Below, one piece after another: positions 1-6,809 of a DNA stretch of 12,996 nt. A program made the translations under genes and the position numbers. Where the stretch lies: the NCBI GenBank assembly GCA_021780585.1, contig JAJXYM010000295.1, positions 1 to 12,996 of the forward strand, given 5' to 3'. The first letter of the stretch is position 1. Each line of letters opens with the position of its first letter. The notes beneath the pieces were generated by a model. That model was given only the letters and a program-made list of their open reading frames with translations, was not told the DNA's origin and did not search any database. The DNA comes from Deltaproteobacteria bacterium. GTDB lineage: Bacteria > Desulfobacterota > Binatia > Binatales > Binataceae.

Positions 1-255
1 CGCCGCCAGATGCAGCACGTCGGGTCGCGCCGCGTCGGCCAGCGCGCAGATCTCGTCGCGATCGTCGGCGAGCGAGAGCGCGACGCCGCGGGCGCGCGGC
101 CGGATCGCGGTGAAAATTTCGCGCGCCGCCGTGGGCGCGATACCTTCCGGCACGATTCCCGGTTCGGCCACGACCGCGCCGATCAGACCGGCTCCGGCGG
201 CTGCCGTCGCCACCGCGTCGGCGATCGAAGTCATGCTGTAAATCTGCACGATCAT
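1..255 (-). CDS. TrpF-like (phosphoribosylanthranilate isomerase family) protein, 3' part cut by window edge
   Basis: This minus-strand gene starts at the ATG at 255-253 and runs off the left edge, leaving 85 N-terminal residues. The pattern is that of the first strands and helices of the TrpF (beta/alpha)8 barrel: a first strand with VQIYSMTS, a helix with ADAVATAAAGAG, a second strand LIGAVV, a helix rich in Ala/Arg, then a strand GVALSL and a later DVLHL that matches the DVVQLHG region of TrpF. True TrpF has a catalytic Cys in K-I-C-G-I-T; here the aligned position is Tyr6 (I-Y-S-M-T). The phosphate-loop region (usually S-P-R-Y-V-S-P) is also altered to E-P-G-I-V-P-E. TrpF normally isomerises PRA to CdRP in tryptophan synthesis, but these changes make that activity doubtful. 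A run of five G lies 9 nt upstream of the ATG on the coding strand and supports this start. Family call is moderately sure; function is open. Confidence 0.6.
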   Translation of the reverse strand, partial: MIVQIYSMTSIADAVATAAAGAGLIGAVVAEPGIVPEGIAPTAAREIFTAIRPRARGVALSLADDRDEICALADAARPDVLHLAA

Positions 256-311
256 CCGCGTGAACCCCCGGCGCACGGTCGCAATCACGATCGTAGCCGC
301 GCGCAAGCCGC

Positions 312-428
312 TAAGGAAGCTCCGCACCAGTCAGATTGTCATTCTGAACGGAGTCCGCGCAGCGAAGAATCCCGGGATTCTTCGCCGCGCTCGGAATGAC
401 ACGATGGACCTTGTGCGGAGCTTCCTTA
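312..428. repeat. MITE/REP-like nested palindromic element
   Basis: An outer pair of perfect 16-bp inverted repeats (312-327 and 413-428, TAAGGAAGCTCCGCAC and its reverse complement) encloses a second structure. At its centre, 362-385 is a perfect 24-bp palindrome with half-site GCGAAGAATCCC. A further pair, TGTCATTC (337-344) and GAATGACA (394-401), pairs between the two. The left inner arm carries about 9 extra bases compared with the right. This GTCATTC...AGCGAAGAATC design is that of dispersed non-coding palindromic elements seen in many GC-rich environmental bacteria. It lies just upstream of the TrpF-like gene start, outside any supported gene. Confidence 0.75.
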
Positions 429-429
429 A

Positions 430-804
430 CCCTCTTAGCAGTATTGCGGGCGCCTCGCGAATCCGCGGATCGGCCCGATTGCGCGCGAAGTCCGCCCGCG
501 TGACGGTGCCGCGCGGACGGTGACGTCGGCGCGGCATAGGTTCAATGGATTTCACACCGATTATCGCGAATCGCTTATTTTGACAATTACTTGCCTAATT
601 GACGTAAATCGTTGCGCCGCCTGTTAAGCTGACAAATTGTATTGGTTTGCTGCTGATAGTTGTGCTAACCATGCGTCCGAGCTAATTCGAATCAGGTCCG
701 GAAGTGGACGGGGGAAATTTCCTGACATCAGCCGAGTGGCCGGCGCCGGCTGGCGCCCCTCTCGCGACGAAGGCCGCGGGTTGACGTGCGGCAGGGGAGG
801 GGAG
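430..804. other. Non-coding stretch between repeat element and lipoprotein gene
   Basis: I see no supported gene here. Open frames exist on both strands, but they have no recognisable protein pattern. The first 110 bases are GC-rich; bases 540-665 are markedly AT-richer than the surroundings, as expected of a promoter region for the lipoprotein gene at 805. An open frame extends from 637 into that gene, but the signal peptide and ribosome site place the start at 805. Confidence 0.5.
580..610 (+). promoter_or_regulatory. Candidate sigma-70-type promoter for the lipoprotein gene
   Basis: A perfect TTGACA hexamer at 580-585 sits in the AT-rich island. At 18 nt spacing it faces GTAAAT (604-609), only a weak -10. 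A second weak pair is TTGACG (599-604) with TGTTAA (622-627) at 17 nt. Either would give a leader of about 180 nt before the ATG at 805. The -10 elements are poor, so the call is tentative. Confidence 0.3.
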
Positions 805-2103
805 ATGACGCGCTTTGAGATGGGCCGGACGCATCGACCGCGCGGCTCGCGATTCAATTTTGGACTGCTTTGCCTGATCGCCGGCCTGATGTTCGCGGCC
901 GGATGCGGCGGCGACAAGAGCGGCACGACGCCGCGGGCGACCACGACGCCGGTGCACTACGTGCCGAATTCCGCCGCGTTCTGGGACAATCCCGCCAACT
1001 GGACCACCAGCTATGGACCCGCCTACGCGGATATCCTGTTGCAGCCCAGCAACTTCGTGCCGTGCCGGGGCGGTCCGTTCGCATTGTGTTATTACTCGGG
1101 ACCGAGTTCCGGAACTGAGGATCTGTCGTGCAAGTTGACGCCGGACGGCAAATTCGCGAATTGCCAGTGTTTCGATATCCCGTACGGAGCGTATTACGTC
1201 GATATCAATGCGATTCTGAACGACTCGATATACCAAAGCACGGTCGCTCAATGCGGCGCGGACGGCAGCGCCTGCGCGACGCCCAACTCGGCGCCGGTTT
1301 GCCAGTCGGTGAACCAGGGAACGTTGATGCCGAACGCGAAATTGTTTTCGACGTTCAGCTTCGATTGCGCGCCGACCAACGGGATCGGCCAAACCAATTG
1401 CGCGGCCGCGCCGTACGCCGGCTGCATGACCGCGCCCTGTTCCGCGCCGGACAGCGCCGGCATGACGCAATGCTCATGTCCGGTGTTCGACGGCCCCTAT
1501 CAGGTCGGCCAGAACAATCAGGCCTGTATGCTGGGAACTGATCTGGTATGGTCGGCCGCCTATGCGCCGCCGCCGCCGCCCGCGGCCGGGGTTGCCGCGC
1601 CGCCTCCGATCGATCCCACGCTATCGCTTTCGTCGGACGCGCCAACCGCGCCGGGCAACACGTCCGGAACCGCGCCCAGTCCGGGGAGCGGCTGCATGCC
1701 CGACGCGCCGGGCAGCGCCGGATGCCCTTTGTATGTGCCGGGCAGCACGACGATTCCGCCGAACAGCGGCGTCAACTGTCAGACCGTATGCGCGGAGTAC
1801 AGCGCCTGCACGCAAAAGAGCGGGGTCCAGACCGGTCTCACTTGCGATGCGACCCTGTGCACCGATCAGTGCAATGATCGCAACCTGGTCGGCAAGGCCT
1901 GCGCGGGACTCGGCAAGTGCGACGTGTCGGAAATAATCAAGCTCGAGGTCGCGGCGCAATGCAGTTGCTGCGCGAGCCAGTTGTGCGGATGTCCGATAAA
2001 TTCAAAGACCGACTCCGAGATCGCGACGCTGGTGCAGGATCAGCGCAACGCCGGCGTCAAGCCGCAATGCGACATCAACGGGACGCTGTGCGGCACGCCA
2101 TGA
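805..2103 (+). CDS. Cysteine-rich lipoprotein of unknown function
   Basis: The 432-residue product starts at the ATG at 805, preceded by an AGGGGAGG ribosome site 4 nt upstream. The N-terminus is basic (RTHRPRGSR), then hydrophobic (residues 18-33), ending in a lipobox-like FAAG before Cys34, so it is probably lipidated and membrane anchored. The mature part holds 33 cysteines in 399 residues (8%). Two segments share the spacing C-x7-C ... C-x10-C-x-C followed by a G-(A/P)-Y motif: Cys87/95/109/120/122 and Cys199/207/212/223/225, suggesting a degenerate duplication. A Pro/Ala/Ser/Gly-rich linker (about 252-320) joins this to a C-terminal Cys-rich part (297-429) with CSCC and CGC motifs. Many disulfides or metal binding are possible. 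I do not recognise a family. It stands alone, 131 nt upstream of the methyltransferase. Confidence 0.75.
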   Translation: MTRFEMGRTHRPRGSRFNFGLLCLIAGLMFAAGCGGDKSGTTPRATTTPVHYVPNSAAFWDNPANWTTSYGPAYADILLQPSNFVPCRGGPFALCYYSGPSSGTEDLSCKLTPDGKFANCQCFDIPYGAYYVDINAILNDSIYQSTVAQCGADGSACATPNSAPVCQSVNQGTLMPNAKLFSTFSFDCAPTNGIGQTNCAAAPYAGCMTAPCSAPDSAGMTQCSCPVFDGPYQVGQNNQACMLGTDLVWSAAYAPPPPPAAGVAAPPPIDPTLSLSSDAPTAPGNTSGTAPSPGSGCMPDAPGSAGCPLYVPGSTTIPPNSGVNCQTVCAEYSACTQKSGVQTGLTCDATLCTDQCNDRNLVGKACAGLGKCDVSEIIKLEVAAQCSCCASQLCGCPINSKTDSEIATLVQDQRNAGVKPQCDINGTLCGTP

Positions 2104-2149
2104 ACCGACGGGCCGGCGGTCGATGCGGCGGCGGCCGGCCGCGGCCAAC

Positions 2150-2178
2150 TTGACACCGGGATCGCGGCGGCGTTAAAC
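2150..2178 (+). promoter_or_regulatory. Weak candidate promoter before the methyltransferase gene
   Basis: TTGACA (2150-2155) is followed after exactly 17 nt by TTAAAC (2173-2178), which matches the -10 consensus at 3 of 6 positions. The match overlaps a small hairpin (2165-2183). It would serve the methyltransferase/hydroxylase pair. Confidence 0.3.
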
Positions 2179-2183
2179 CGCCG
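2165..2183 (+). terminator. Small GC hairpin after the lipoprotein gene
   Basis: CGGCGG (2165-2170) and CCGCCG (2178-2183) can pair around a 7-nt loop. No T-run follows, so it is at best a weak terminator. It lies about 60 nt past the lipoprotein stop. Confidence 0.25.
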
Positions 2184-2234
2184 ATAGCGCGGGCGGCTCT
2201 GGCTGAATAAATCGCTCGCGCCCCGGCGGCAAGC

Positions 2235-2867
2235 ATGAAGCATCCACACGACCATCACGGGCGCGGCGACCGTCACGGCGCGCGCCAGCCCGAGCGGTTC
2301 GATCCGGCGCGCGCGGCGCTGCTCGACGATCCGGCGCGGTTTGCCTATCTGCCGCCCGCCGAGGTCGTCGCGTGGCTCGATCCGCCTGCCGGCGCCACGG
2401 TGGTGGATTTCGGCGCCGGAACTGGAACCTATGCGATTCAGATCGCGCGGGCGCGGCCGGACGTGAAAGTGATTGCGCTGGACGAGCAGCCCGAGATGCT
2501 CGCGCGGTTGCGCGCCCGGCCCGAGGCCGCGCTGCCCAATCTCGCAACCGCGACGCCGGAACGGCTGCCCGAATTGATCGGCCGCGCCGATCGGGTGCTG
2601 GCGCTTAACGTATTGCACGAACTGGGCGACGACGCGCTGCGCGATCTCGCGGCGCTCCCGGCGGCGGGCGGCTTCGCGCTGATTATCGACTGGAGCGCCG
2701 AAGTCGAGCGTCCGGTCGGCCCGCCGCGCGACCATACCTATAGTCAGCGCGAGGCGATCGCACGGCTGGAGGCGGCGGGTTTTGCGGTCGAGCCGCTCGC
2801 TCCGGCGCGCTATCACTATGTGCTGCGGGCGCGGGCGGCGGCTGCGGACAGAGCGGGCCGCTCCTGA
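2235..2867 (+). CDS. Class I SAM-dependent methyltransferase
   Basis: The 210-residue protein is a Rossmann-fold methyltransferase of the UbiE/Methyltransf_11-type superfamily. Motif I is VVDFGAGTG (56-64), the acidic residue ending strand 2 is Asp83 in VIALDEQPEML, and strand 4 is VLALNVLHEL (121-130), followed by GFALIIDW (146-153). The N-terminus is His-rich (His3, 5, 7, 8, 14), then has RFDPARAALLDDPARF and LPPAEV, a lead-in I associate with a group of small methyltransferases of unassigned substrate. The His cluster could bind metal; that is a guess. The ribosome site before the ATG at 2235 is weak. The next gene starts 12 nt after the stop, so the two are probably co-transcribed. The substrate cannot be named from sequence. 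Confidence 0.85.
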   Translation: MKHPHDHHGRGDRHGARQPERFDPARAALLDDPARFAYLPPAEVVAWLDPPAGATVVDFGAGTGTYAIQIARARPDVKVIALDEQPEMLARLRARPEAALPNLATATPERLPELIGRADRVLALNVLHELGDDALRDLAALPAAGGFALIIDWSAEVERPVGPPRDHTYSQREAIARLEAAGFAVEPLAPARYHYVLRARAAAADRAGRS

Positions 2868-2879
2868 TAGGATCGCGAG

Positions 2880-3404
2880 GTGATCGCGGCGGCGGGAATT
2901 TTCGCGGCGGGACTGTTCGCCTGGAGCTTCCTCGAATACGCCATCCACGGATGGCTCGGCCATCGGATGGGCGGGCCGGTGCATGCGATGCACGCGGCGC
3001 ATCATGGCGACCCCGGCCGGGTCTTCGCGATCGGCGCGTGGCCGGCGATCGCAATCGCGCTCGCGGCGGCGATCAGATTTGGCGGCCTCGGGCCGACGAC
3101 AATTTTTTTCCTCGGCGCGGCGACGGGCTTCGCCGCCTATGAAATCGAACATTACCGGATGCATTTCGCGCGGCCGGCCTGCCGGTACGAGGCGCGGATG
3201 CGCGCGCGCCATCTTGCGCATCATGGCCGCGCGCCGGAGCGATGCTTCGGCGTGACGGTCGCGCTATGGGACCGGATTTTCGCCAGCGAACCGGAGCCTG
3301 ACGAGCTCGCGCGGATGAATGAAGCCGCCCGCGCGATCGCGCCGCTGGCGGGCCGATCGAATCTCGGCCGGATTATCCATGCGTGCGGCGGTCGCGGGGC
3401 GTAA
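2880..3404 (+). CDS. Fatty acid hydroxylase superfamily membrane di-iron protein (CrtZ-like histidine pattern)
   Basis: This 174-residue integral membrane protein starts with GTG at 2880, with AGGA 7 nt upstream. All four histidine boxes of the sterol desaturase/fatty acid hydroxylase superfamily are present: H23-x4-H28, H38-x2-HH (41-42), H91-x3-H95 and H111-x2-HH (114-115). These ligate the two irons used for O2-dependent hydroxylation of a lipid. Hydrophobic spans lie at about 2-21, 47-65 and 68-87. The small size and box order resemble beta-carotene hydroxylase CrtZ (about 175 residues) more than the larger sterol desaturases, but no carotenoid gene is nearby, so the substrate may be a carotenoid or another lipid. 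It follows the methyltransferase by 12 nt and converges on the acyl-CoA dehydrogenase gene. A T7 run at 3102-3108 is unusual for this composition. Confidence 0.82.
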   Translation: MIAAAGIFAAGLFAWSFLEYAIHGWLGHRMGGPVHAMHAAHHGDPGRVFAIGAWPAIAIALAAAIRFGGLGPTTIFFLGAATGFAAYEIEHYRMHFARPACRYEARMRARHLAHHGRAPERCFGVTVALWDRIFASEPEPDELARMNEAARAIAPLAGRSNLGRIIHACGGRGA

Positions 3405-3464
3405 GCGACCGGAGCGCGCACGGGCGCGCCCCGCGTTCATCGCCAACGCGCGGTTGACGATTCT

Positions 3465-4613
3465 TCAAATCCGATTACGGGCGAGCAGACCGCGCGCGAT
3501 CACCAGCGCCTGAATTTCATTCGTGCCCTCGCCGATCATCATCAGCGGCGCGTCGCGATAAAACCGTTCGACCGGAAATTCCGCCATGTAACCGTAGCCG
3601 CCGAGCACGCGCAGCGCGTCGAGCGTCATCTTGGCGCAGGCTTCCGAGGCGAACAGCTTGGCCATCCCGGCCTCGACGTCGCAGCGTTCGCCGGCGTCTT
3701 TTTTGCGCGCGGCGTTCTCGACCATCAGGCGGGCGGCCTGCAGGCGCGTGCCCATATCGGCGAGCAGGAGCTGCACGGCCTGATGCTCGCCGATCGGCTT
3801 GCCGAAGGCGGTACGCTGCTGGGCATAGCGGATCGCAGAGTCGAAGGCGGCCTGACCGACGCCGACGGCGCGCGCGGCGACGTTGATCCGGCCGACTTCG
3901 AGCGCGCTCATCACCTGCTTGAAGCCGAGACCTTCGGCCCCGCCGATCAGATTCGCGGCGGGCACTTCGAGGTCTTCGAACAGCACTTCGCAAGTGTCGA
4001 TACCCTTGTAGCCGAGCTTCTTGAGCGGCGCGCTGACGGTCGGTCCATGCTCATTTTTCTCGACCGCGAACATGCTGATTCCGGCATAGGCGGGCTTGGC
4101 CGACGGATCGGTCTTGGCCGCGACCGCGAGCATCGTGCCGTTGCGGGAGTTCGTGATGAACATCTTGCTGCCGGAGAGGACGTAGTTGTCGCCATGCCGG
4201 CGCGCGACCGTCTTGATCGATTGCACGTCGCTGCCGGCGTGCGGTTCGGTCAGGCCGAGTCCGCCGCGCTTCTCGCCGGCCGCCATCCCGGGCAGAAAAT
4301 ATTTTTTCTGCGCTTCCGTGCCCTGATGCGCGATTATGTAGGCCATGATCAGGTGGCTATTGATCACGCCCGCGAGCGACATCCAGCCCCGCGACAGCTC
4401 CGCCATAATCCGCGCGTAAGTGAGGAAGCTCAGGCCGAGTCCGCCGTATTCAGCCGGAATCGTCGCCCCGAACAGCCCCAATTCCTTCATCCGCGCGACC
4501 AGCGCATGCGGATATTCGTCGTTATGCTCGAGTTCGTTCGCGACCGGAATCACGTCGCGATCGACGAACCGCCGCACCGCCTCGACAATCTCACGATCCA
4601 ATGCCTCGTCCAT
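3465..4613 (-). CDS. Acyl-CoA dehydrogenase
   Basis: The 382-residue flavoenzyme oxidises an acyl-CoA to the trans-2-enoyl-CoA, passing electrons to ETF in the cytoplasm. Visible landmarks are the N-terminal helical domain with IPAEYGGLGLSF (52-63), the flavin/substrate motif LTEPHAGSDVQS (121-132), the FAD-contact motif RTAFGKPIGEHQ (267-278) and the C-terminal VLGGYGYMAEFPVERFYRDA followed by GEGTNEIQ, where Glu362 is the expected catalytic base of the short/medium-chain type. Length is normal for the family. The frame stays open upstream to 4775, but that extension (Gly/Arg-rich) is encoded by a repeat and aligns to nothing typical, so the ATG at 4613 is taken; GGGCGG lies 6 nt before it. 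Chain-length or branched-chain specificity cannot be read from sequence. It is a single gene, convergent with the hydroxylase. Confidence 0.93.
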   Translation of the reverse strand: MDEALDREIVEAVRRFVDRDVIPVANELEHNDEYPHALVARMKELGLFGATIPAEYGGLGLSFLTYARIMAELSRGWMSLAGVINSHLIMAYIIAHQGTEAQKKYFLPGMAAGEKRGGLGLTEPHAGSDVQSIKTVARRHGDNYVLSGSKMFITNSRNGTMLAVAAKTDPSAKPAYAGISMFAVEKNEHGPTVSAPLKKLGYKGIDTCEVLFEDLEVPAANLIGGAEGLGFKQVMSALEVGRINVAARAVGVGQAAFDSAIRYAQQRTAFGKPIGEHQAVQLLLADMGTRLQAARLMVENAARKKDAGERCDVEAGMAKLFASEACAKMTLDALRVLGGYGYMAEFPVERFYRDAPLMMIGEGTNEIQALVIARGLLARNRI

Positions 4614-4681
4614 GGCTGCCGCCCGATCCTTTCCTGGCGTGCGGGACCGCGCCCGGCCGCCGCGTTCCGCGACGATATCAA

Positions 4682-4777
4682 ATGGCCGCCGCCGCCCGCC
4701 AATCCCGAGGATGCGACCATATCGGTGGACCCTCGGGTTAAGCCCAAGGGTGACATGGCCGCCGCCGCCCGCCAATC
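4682..4777. repeat. 23-bp direct repeats flanking a short palindrome
   Basis: The 23-mer beginning ATGGCCGCC and ending GCCAATC occurs exactly at 4682-4704 and again at 4755-4777. Between the copies lies an imperfect inverted repeat, ACCCTCGGG (4729-4737) and CCCAAGGGT (4743-4751), one mismatch and a 5-nt loop. The palindrome resembles REP-type elements of GC-rich bacteria with a CCCTCGGG...CCCGAGGG core. The direct repeats are longer than most target duplications. Confidence 0.7.
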
Positions 4778-4879
4778 GGCAGCCGCGGTGACGCTGCGGC
4801 GACGAGTCATGATGCGGTAAGAGAGGGGCAACCGGCTTGTAATCGGCGGAGCGGTGATGTTAGCGTAGACGGCAAGTAA

Positions 4880-4894
4880 GCGTCATTTTGACGC
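4880..4894. promoter_or_regulatory. Candidate operator upstream of nadA (possibly for NrtR)
   Basis: GCGTCATTTTGACGC is a perfect inverted repeat (6-bp arms, 3-nt centre) in the AT-richer part of the nadA upstream region, about 100 nt before the start. NrtR regulators bind palindromes upstream of NAD synthesis genes, often with a GTC...GAC core, and an NrtR-like gene lies directly downstream of nadA. The assignment is inference from position and symmetry. Confidence 0.4.
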
Positions 4895-4993
4895 AAAGTA
4901 ACCCGAAACGACCGCGCGGAGCGTCGGGGTGAGTCGCAAATTCAGCGGATGGAAGCGACCAGCGCGGACCGTGAGAGCGAGGATCAGCCGGTG

Positions 4994-6001
4994 ATGGAAG
5001 GGTACGAAACGATTAGCGCGGGGGCGTTGCGGGAGAAGCTCGCACCGCTCGACCGCGAAAGTTACACGGCGGAGCTATGCGAGCGCTTTGCGGATAAGAT
5101 CGCGCGGATTATGCGGCTGAAGCGCGAACGGCGCGCGATCGTCCTGGCGCATAACTATCAGCGGCCGGAGATTTTCGAGGTCGCGGATTTTATCGGCGAT
5201 TCCTTCGAGCTGGCGCGCAAGGCGCGCGAAGTGCGCGACGCCGACACAATCGTCTTCTGCGGCGTTCATTTCATGGCCGAGACCGCCAAGGTCTTCAATC
5301 CCGAGCGCAGCGTGTTGCTGCCGGATCTGCGCGCGGGATGCTCGCTGGCGGACAGCGTCACGGCCGAGGCCCTGGCGGATCGCGCGGAGGAACTGCGCAA
5401 GGTCTATCCCGACCTGAAAATCGTTTCGTACGTGAACTGCACCGCCGACGTGAAGGCCCTGTCCGACGCCTGCTGTACGTCGGCCAATGCGGCGAAAGTG
5501 GTCAACGCGATCGATTCCGGCAATATCCTCTTCGTGCCGGACCAGAACCTCGCGAACTACGTACAGACGCAGACCGCGAAGCGGATTATTTCGTGGGACG
5601 GCAACTGCTACGTGCATCACCAGATCACGCCCGAGGAGGTCGCGCGGGCGCGCGCCGCCGTGCCCGGAATCGTCGTGATCGCCCATCCGGAATGCCGCAA
5701 GGACGTAATCGCGATGGCCGACGCGGTGCTGTCGACCAGCGCGATGATGCGTTACGCGAAGGAAAGCCCGGCGGACAAATTCCTGATCGTCACGGAATGC
5801 GGCTTGTCGGACCGGCTGTTGCTCGAAGTGCCGGAAAAGCATTTCTACAAGTCCTGCAAGCTCTGCCGCTACATGAAAATGATCACGCTCGACGGCGTAC
5901 TCGATGCGCTGGAAAACCTGCGTTACGCAATCGAGCTGCCCGACGAGGTGCGCGCGGGCGCGCGCCGCGCGCTCGAACGGATGCTCGAGCTGGGCGCTTG
6001 A
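4994..6001 (+). CDS. nadA: Quinolinate synthase NadA
   Basis: NadA condenses iminoaspartate with dihydroxyacetone phosphate to quinolinate, the precursor ring of NAD, using a [4Fe-4S] cluster. With the ATG at 4994 the protein has 335 residues. Family marks are AIVLAHNYQRPEI (48-60), IGDSFELA, the VFCGVHFMAETAKV segment, LPDLRAGCSLADS, YVNCTADVKA, the strand FVPDQNLANYV, AHPECRKDV and CKLCRYMKMITL. Cluster ligands are expected at Cys116, Cys234 and Cys291 (Cys288 is the alternative for the third). The frame is open to an ATG at 4949, but GAGGA lies 10 nt before the ATG at 4994 (7 nt before GTG 4991), while 4949 lacks a well-placed site and adds only an unconserved acidic stretch. It heads a run of six same-strand genes and is followed after 37 nt by an NrtR-type regulator. 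The partner genes nadB and nadC are not in the window. Confidence 0.95.
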   Translation: MEGYETISAGALREKLAPLDRESYTAELCERFADKIARIMRLKRERRAIVLAHNYQRPEIFEVADFIGDSFELARKAREVRDADTIVFCGVHFMAETAKVFNPERSVLLPDLRAGCSLADSVTAEALADRAEELRKVYPDLKIVSYVNCTADVKALSDACCTSANAAKVVNAIDSGNILFVPDQNLANYVQTQTAKRIISWDGNCYVHHQITPEEVARARAAVPGIVVIAHPECRKDVIAMADAVLSTSAMMRYAKESPADKFLIVTECGLSDRLLLEVPEKHFYKSCKLCRYMKMITLDGVLDALENLRYAIELPDEVRAGARRALERMLELGA

Positions 6002-6038
6002 TCCGATCGCCCTGGCCGGCGCGCGGCAATGTCGATCG

Positions 6039-6791
6039 ATGAGCAGCGCCCCTGACCGCGCCGCGGCCGTCACCGCGGCCGCGAGGGACGAGTTGGCGAC
6101 GGCGCCGGTGAGCGTCGGGTCGGCCGCGCATGACGCGGCGATCGCGCGCCCGATGGTCGCGGTCGATACCGTCCTGTTCGCGCTCGAGAGTCGCGGCCTG
6201 AAATGCTATCTGGCGCGATTGGCGGGCGGTCCCGCCGCCGGCCGCTGGGCCTTCGCGGGCGGGCTGGTGCGGGTCGGCGAAACCCTGGACGAGGCCGCGC
6301 GGCGCGAGCTGCGCGACGCCGCCGGACTCGACGAAGCTTATCTCGAGCAGCTCTTCAGCTTCGGCGATCCGTCGCGCGACCCAACCGCTCATGTGGTCTC
6401 GGTCGCTTACATGGCGCTGATCGACGATCCGCGCCGGGTCGGCGCGGCGTCGGCGAAATATCGCGGCGGACGCTGGTTTGCGGCGCGCGAGTTGCCGGAA
6501 CTGGCCTACGACCATGCGCTGATGGCCGAGTACGCGCTGGGGCGGCTGCGGGCGAAGCTCGAATACACGAATATCGCCTGCACGATGTTGCCGGCGACCT
6601 TCACTTTCGCCGAGCTCGAGGAACTTTACGCGGCGGTGCTCGAACGGCCGCTCGATCGGCGCAATTTCCGCCGCCGGATCATGGCGATGGACCTGCTGCG
6701 CCGGATGCCCGAGCAGCGCCGCGGGGCCCATCGCCCGGCCGCGCTCTACGCCTTCAAGCATCGCAGCGTTGGCGCGATCCAGATGCTATAG
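6039..6791 (+). CDS. nrtR: NrtR-like NUDIX-domain transcriptional regulator
   Basis: The 250-residue protein has a NUDIX domain (about 38-160) joined to a C-terminal winged-helix segment (about 170-245), the architecture of NrtR, a regulator of NAD metabolism that senses ADP-ribose-type ligands. The NUDIX box is recognisable from Gly75 (G-x5-E81-x7-R89-E90-L91) but the two catalytic acidic positions read Asp93 and Ala94 instead of Glu-Glu, so hydrolase activity is probably lost. The C-terminal part, with LRAKLEYTNIA, LPATFTFAELEELY and PLDRRNFRRRI, is characteristic of the NrtR DNA-binding domain. The ATG at 6039 is the first plausible start after nadA (37-nt gap), although it has no strong ribosome site; the first 35 residues are Ala-rich and may be partly non-conserved. 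Its place next to nadA strongly supports the role. Repressor or activator mode cannot be told. Confidence 0.85.
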   Translation: MSSAPDRAAAVTAAARDELATAPVSVGSAAHDAAIARPMVAVDTVLFALESRGLKCYLARLAGGPAAGRWAFAGGLVRVGETLDEAARRELRDAAGLDEAYLEQLFSFGDPSRDPTAHVVSVAYMALIDDPRRVGAASAKYRGGRWFAARELPELAYDHALMAEYALGRLRAKLEYTNIACTMLPATFTFAELEELYAAVLERPLDRRNFRRRIMAMDLLRRMPEQRRGAHRPAALYAFKHRSVGAIQML

Positions 6792-6809
6792 TTGGGGATG
6801 GGGTGGAAT

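Larger units (their letters stand above)
4614..4948. other. Divergent intergenic region between acyl-CoA dehydrogenase and nadA
   Basis: No gene is supported. The left half (4682-4777) is a repeat structure; the right half is AT-richer and contains the palindrome at 4880-4894. Regulatory sites for both divergent genes must lie here or in the first 45 bases before the preferred nadA start. Confidence 0.5.

Noticed and set aside
10..399. Plus-strand frame at the left edge
   Set aside because: It is antisense to the TrpF-like gene and runs into the palindromic element; composition is Arg-rich without a fold.
637..804. N-terminal extension of the lipoprotein frame to 637
   Set aside because: The extension would bury the signal peptide 56 residues inside the protein; the ribosome site and lipobox support the ATG at 805.
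4614..4775. N-terminal extension of the acyl-CoA dehydrogenase to 4775
   Set aside because: Encoded by the direct-repeat/palindrome region; Gly/Arg-rich and not part of the family's usual N-terminus.
5075..6073. 332-codon minus-strand frame over nadA
   Set aside because: Antisense shadow of a well-identified gene; His/Arg-rich composition and no family pattern.
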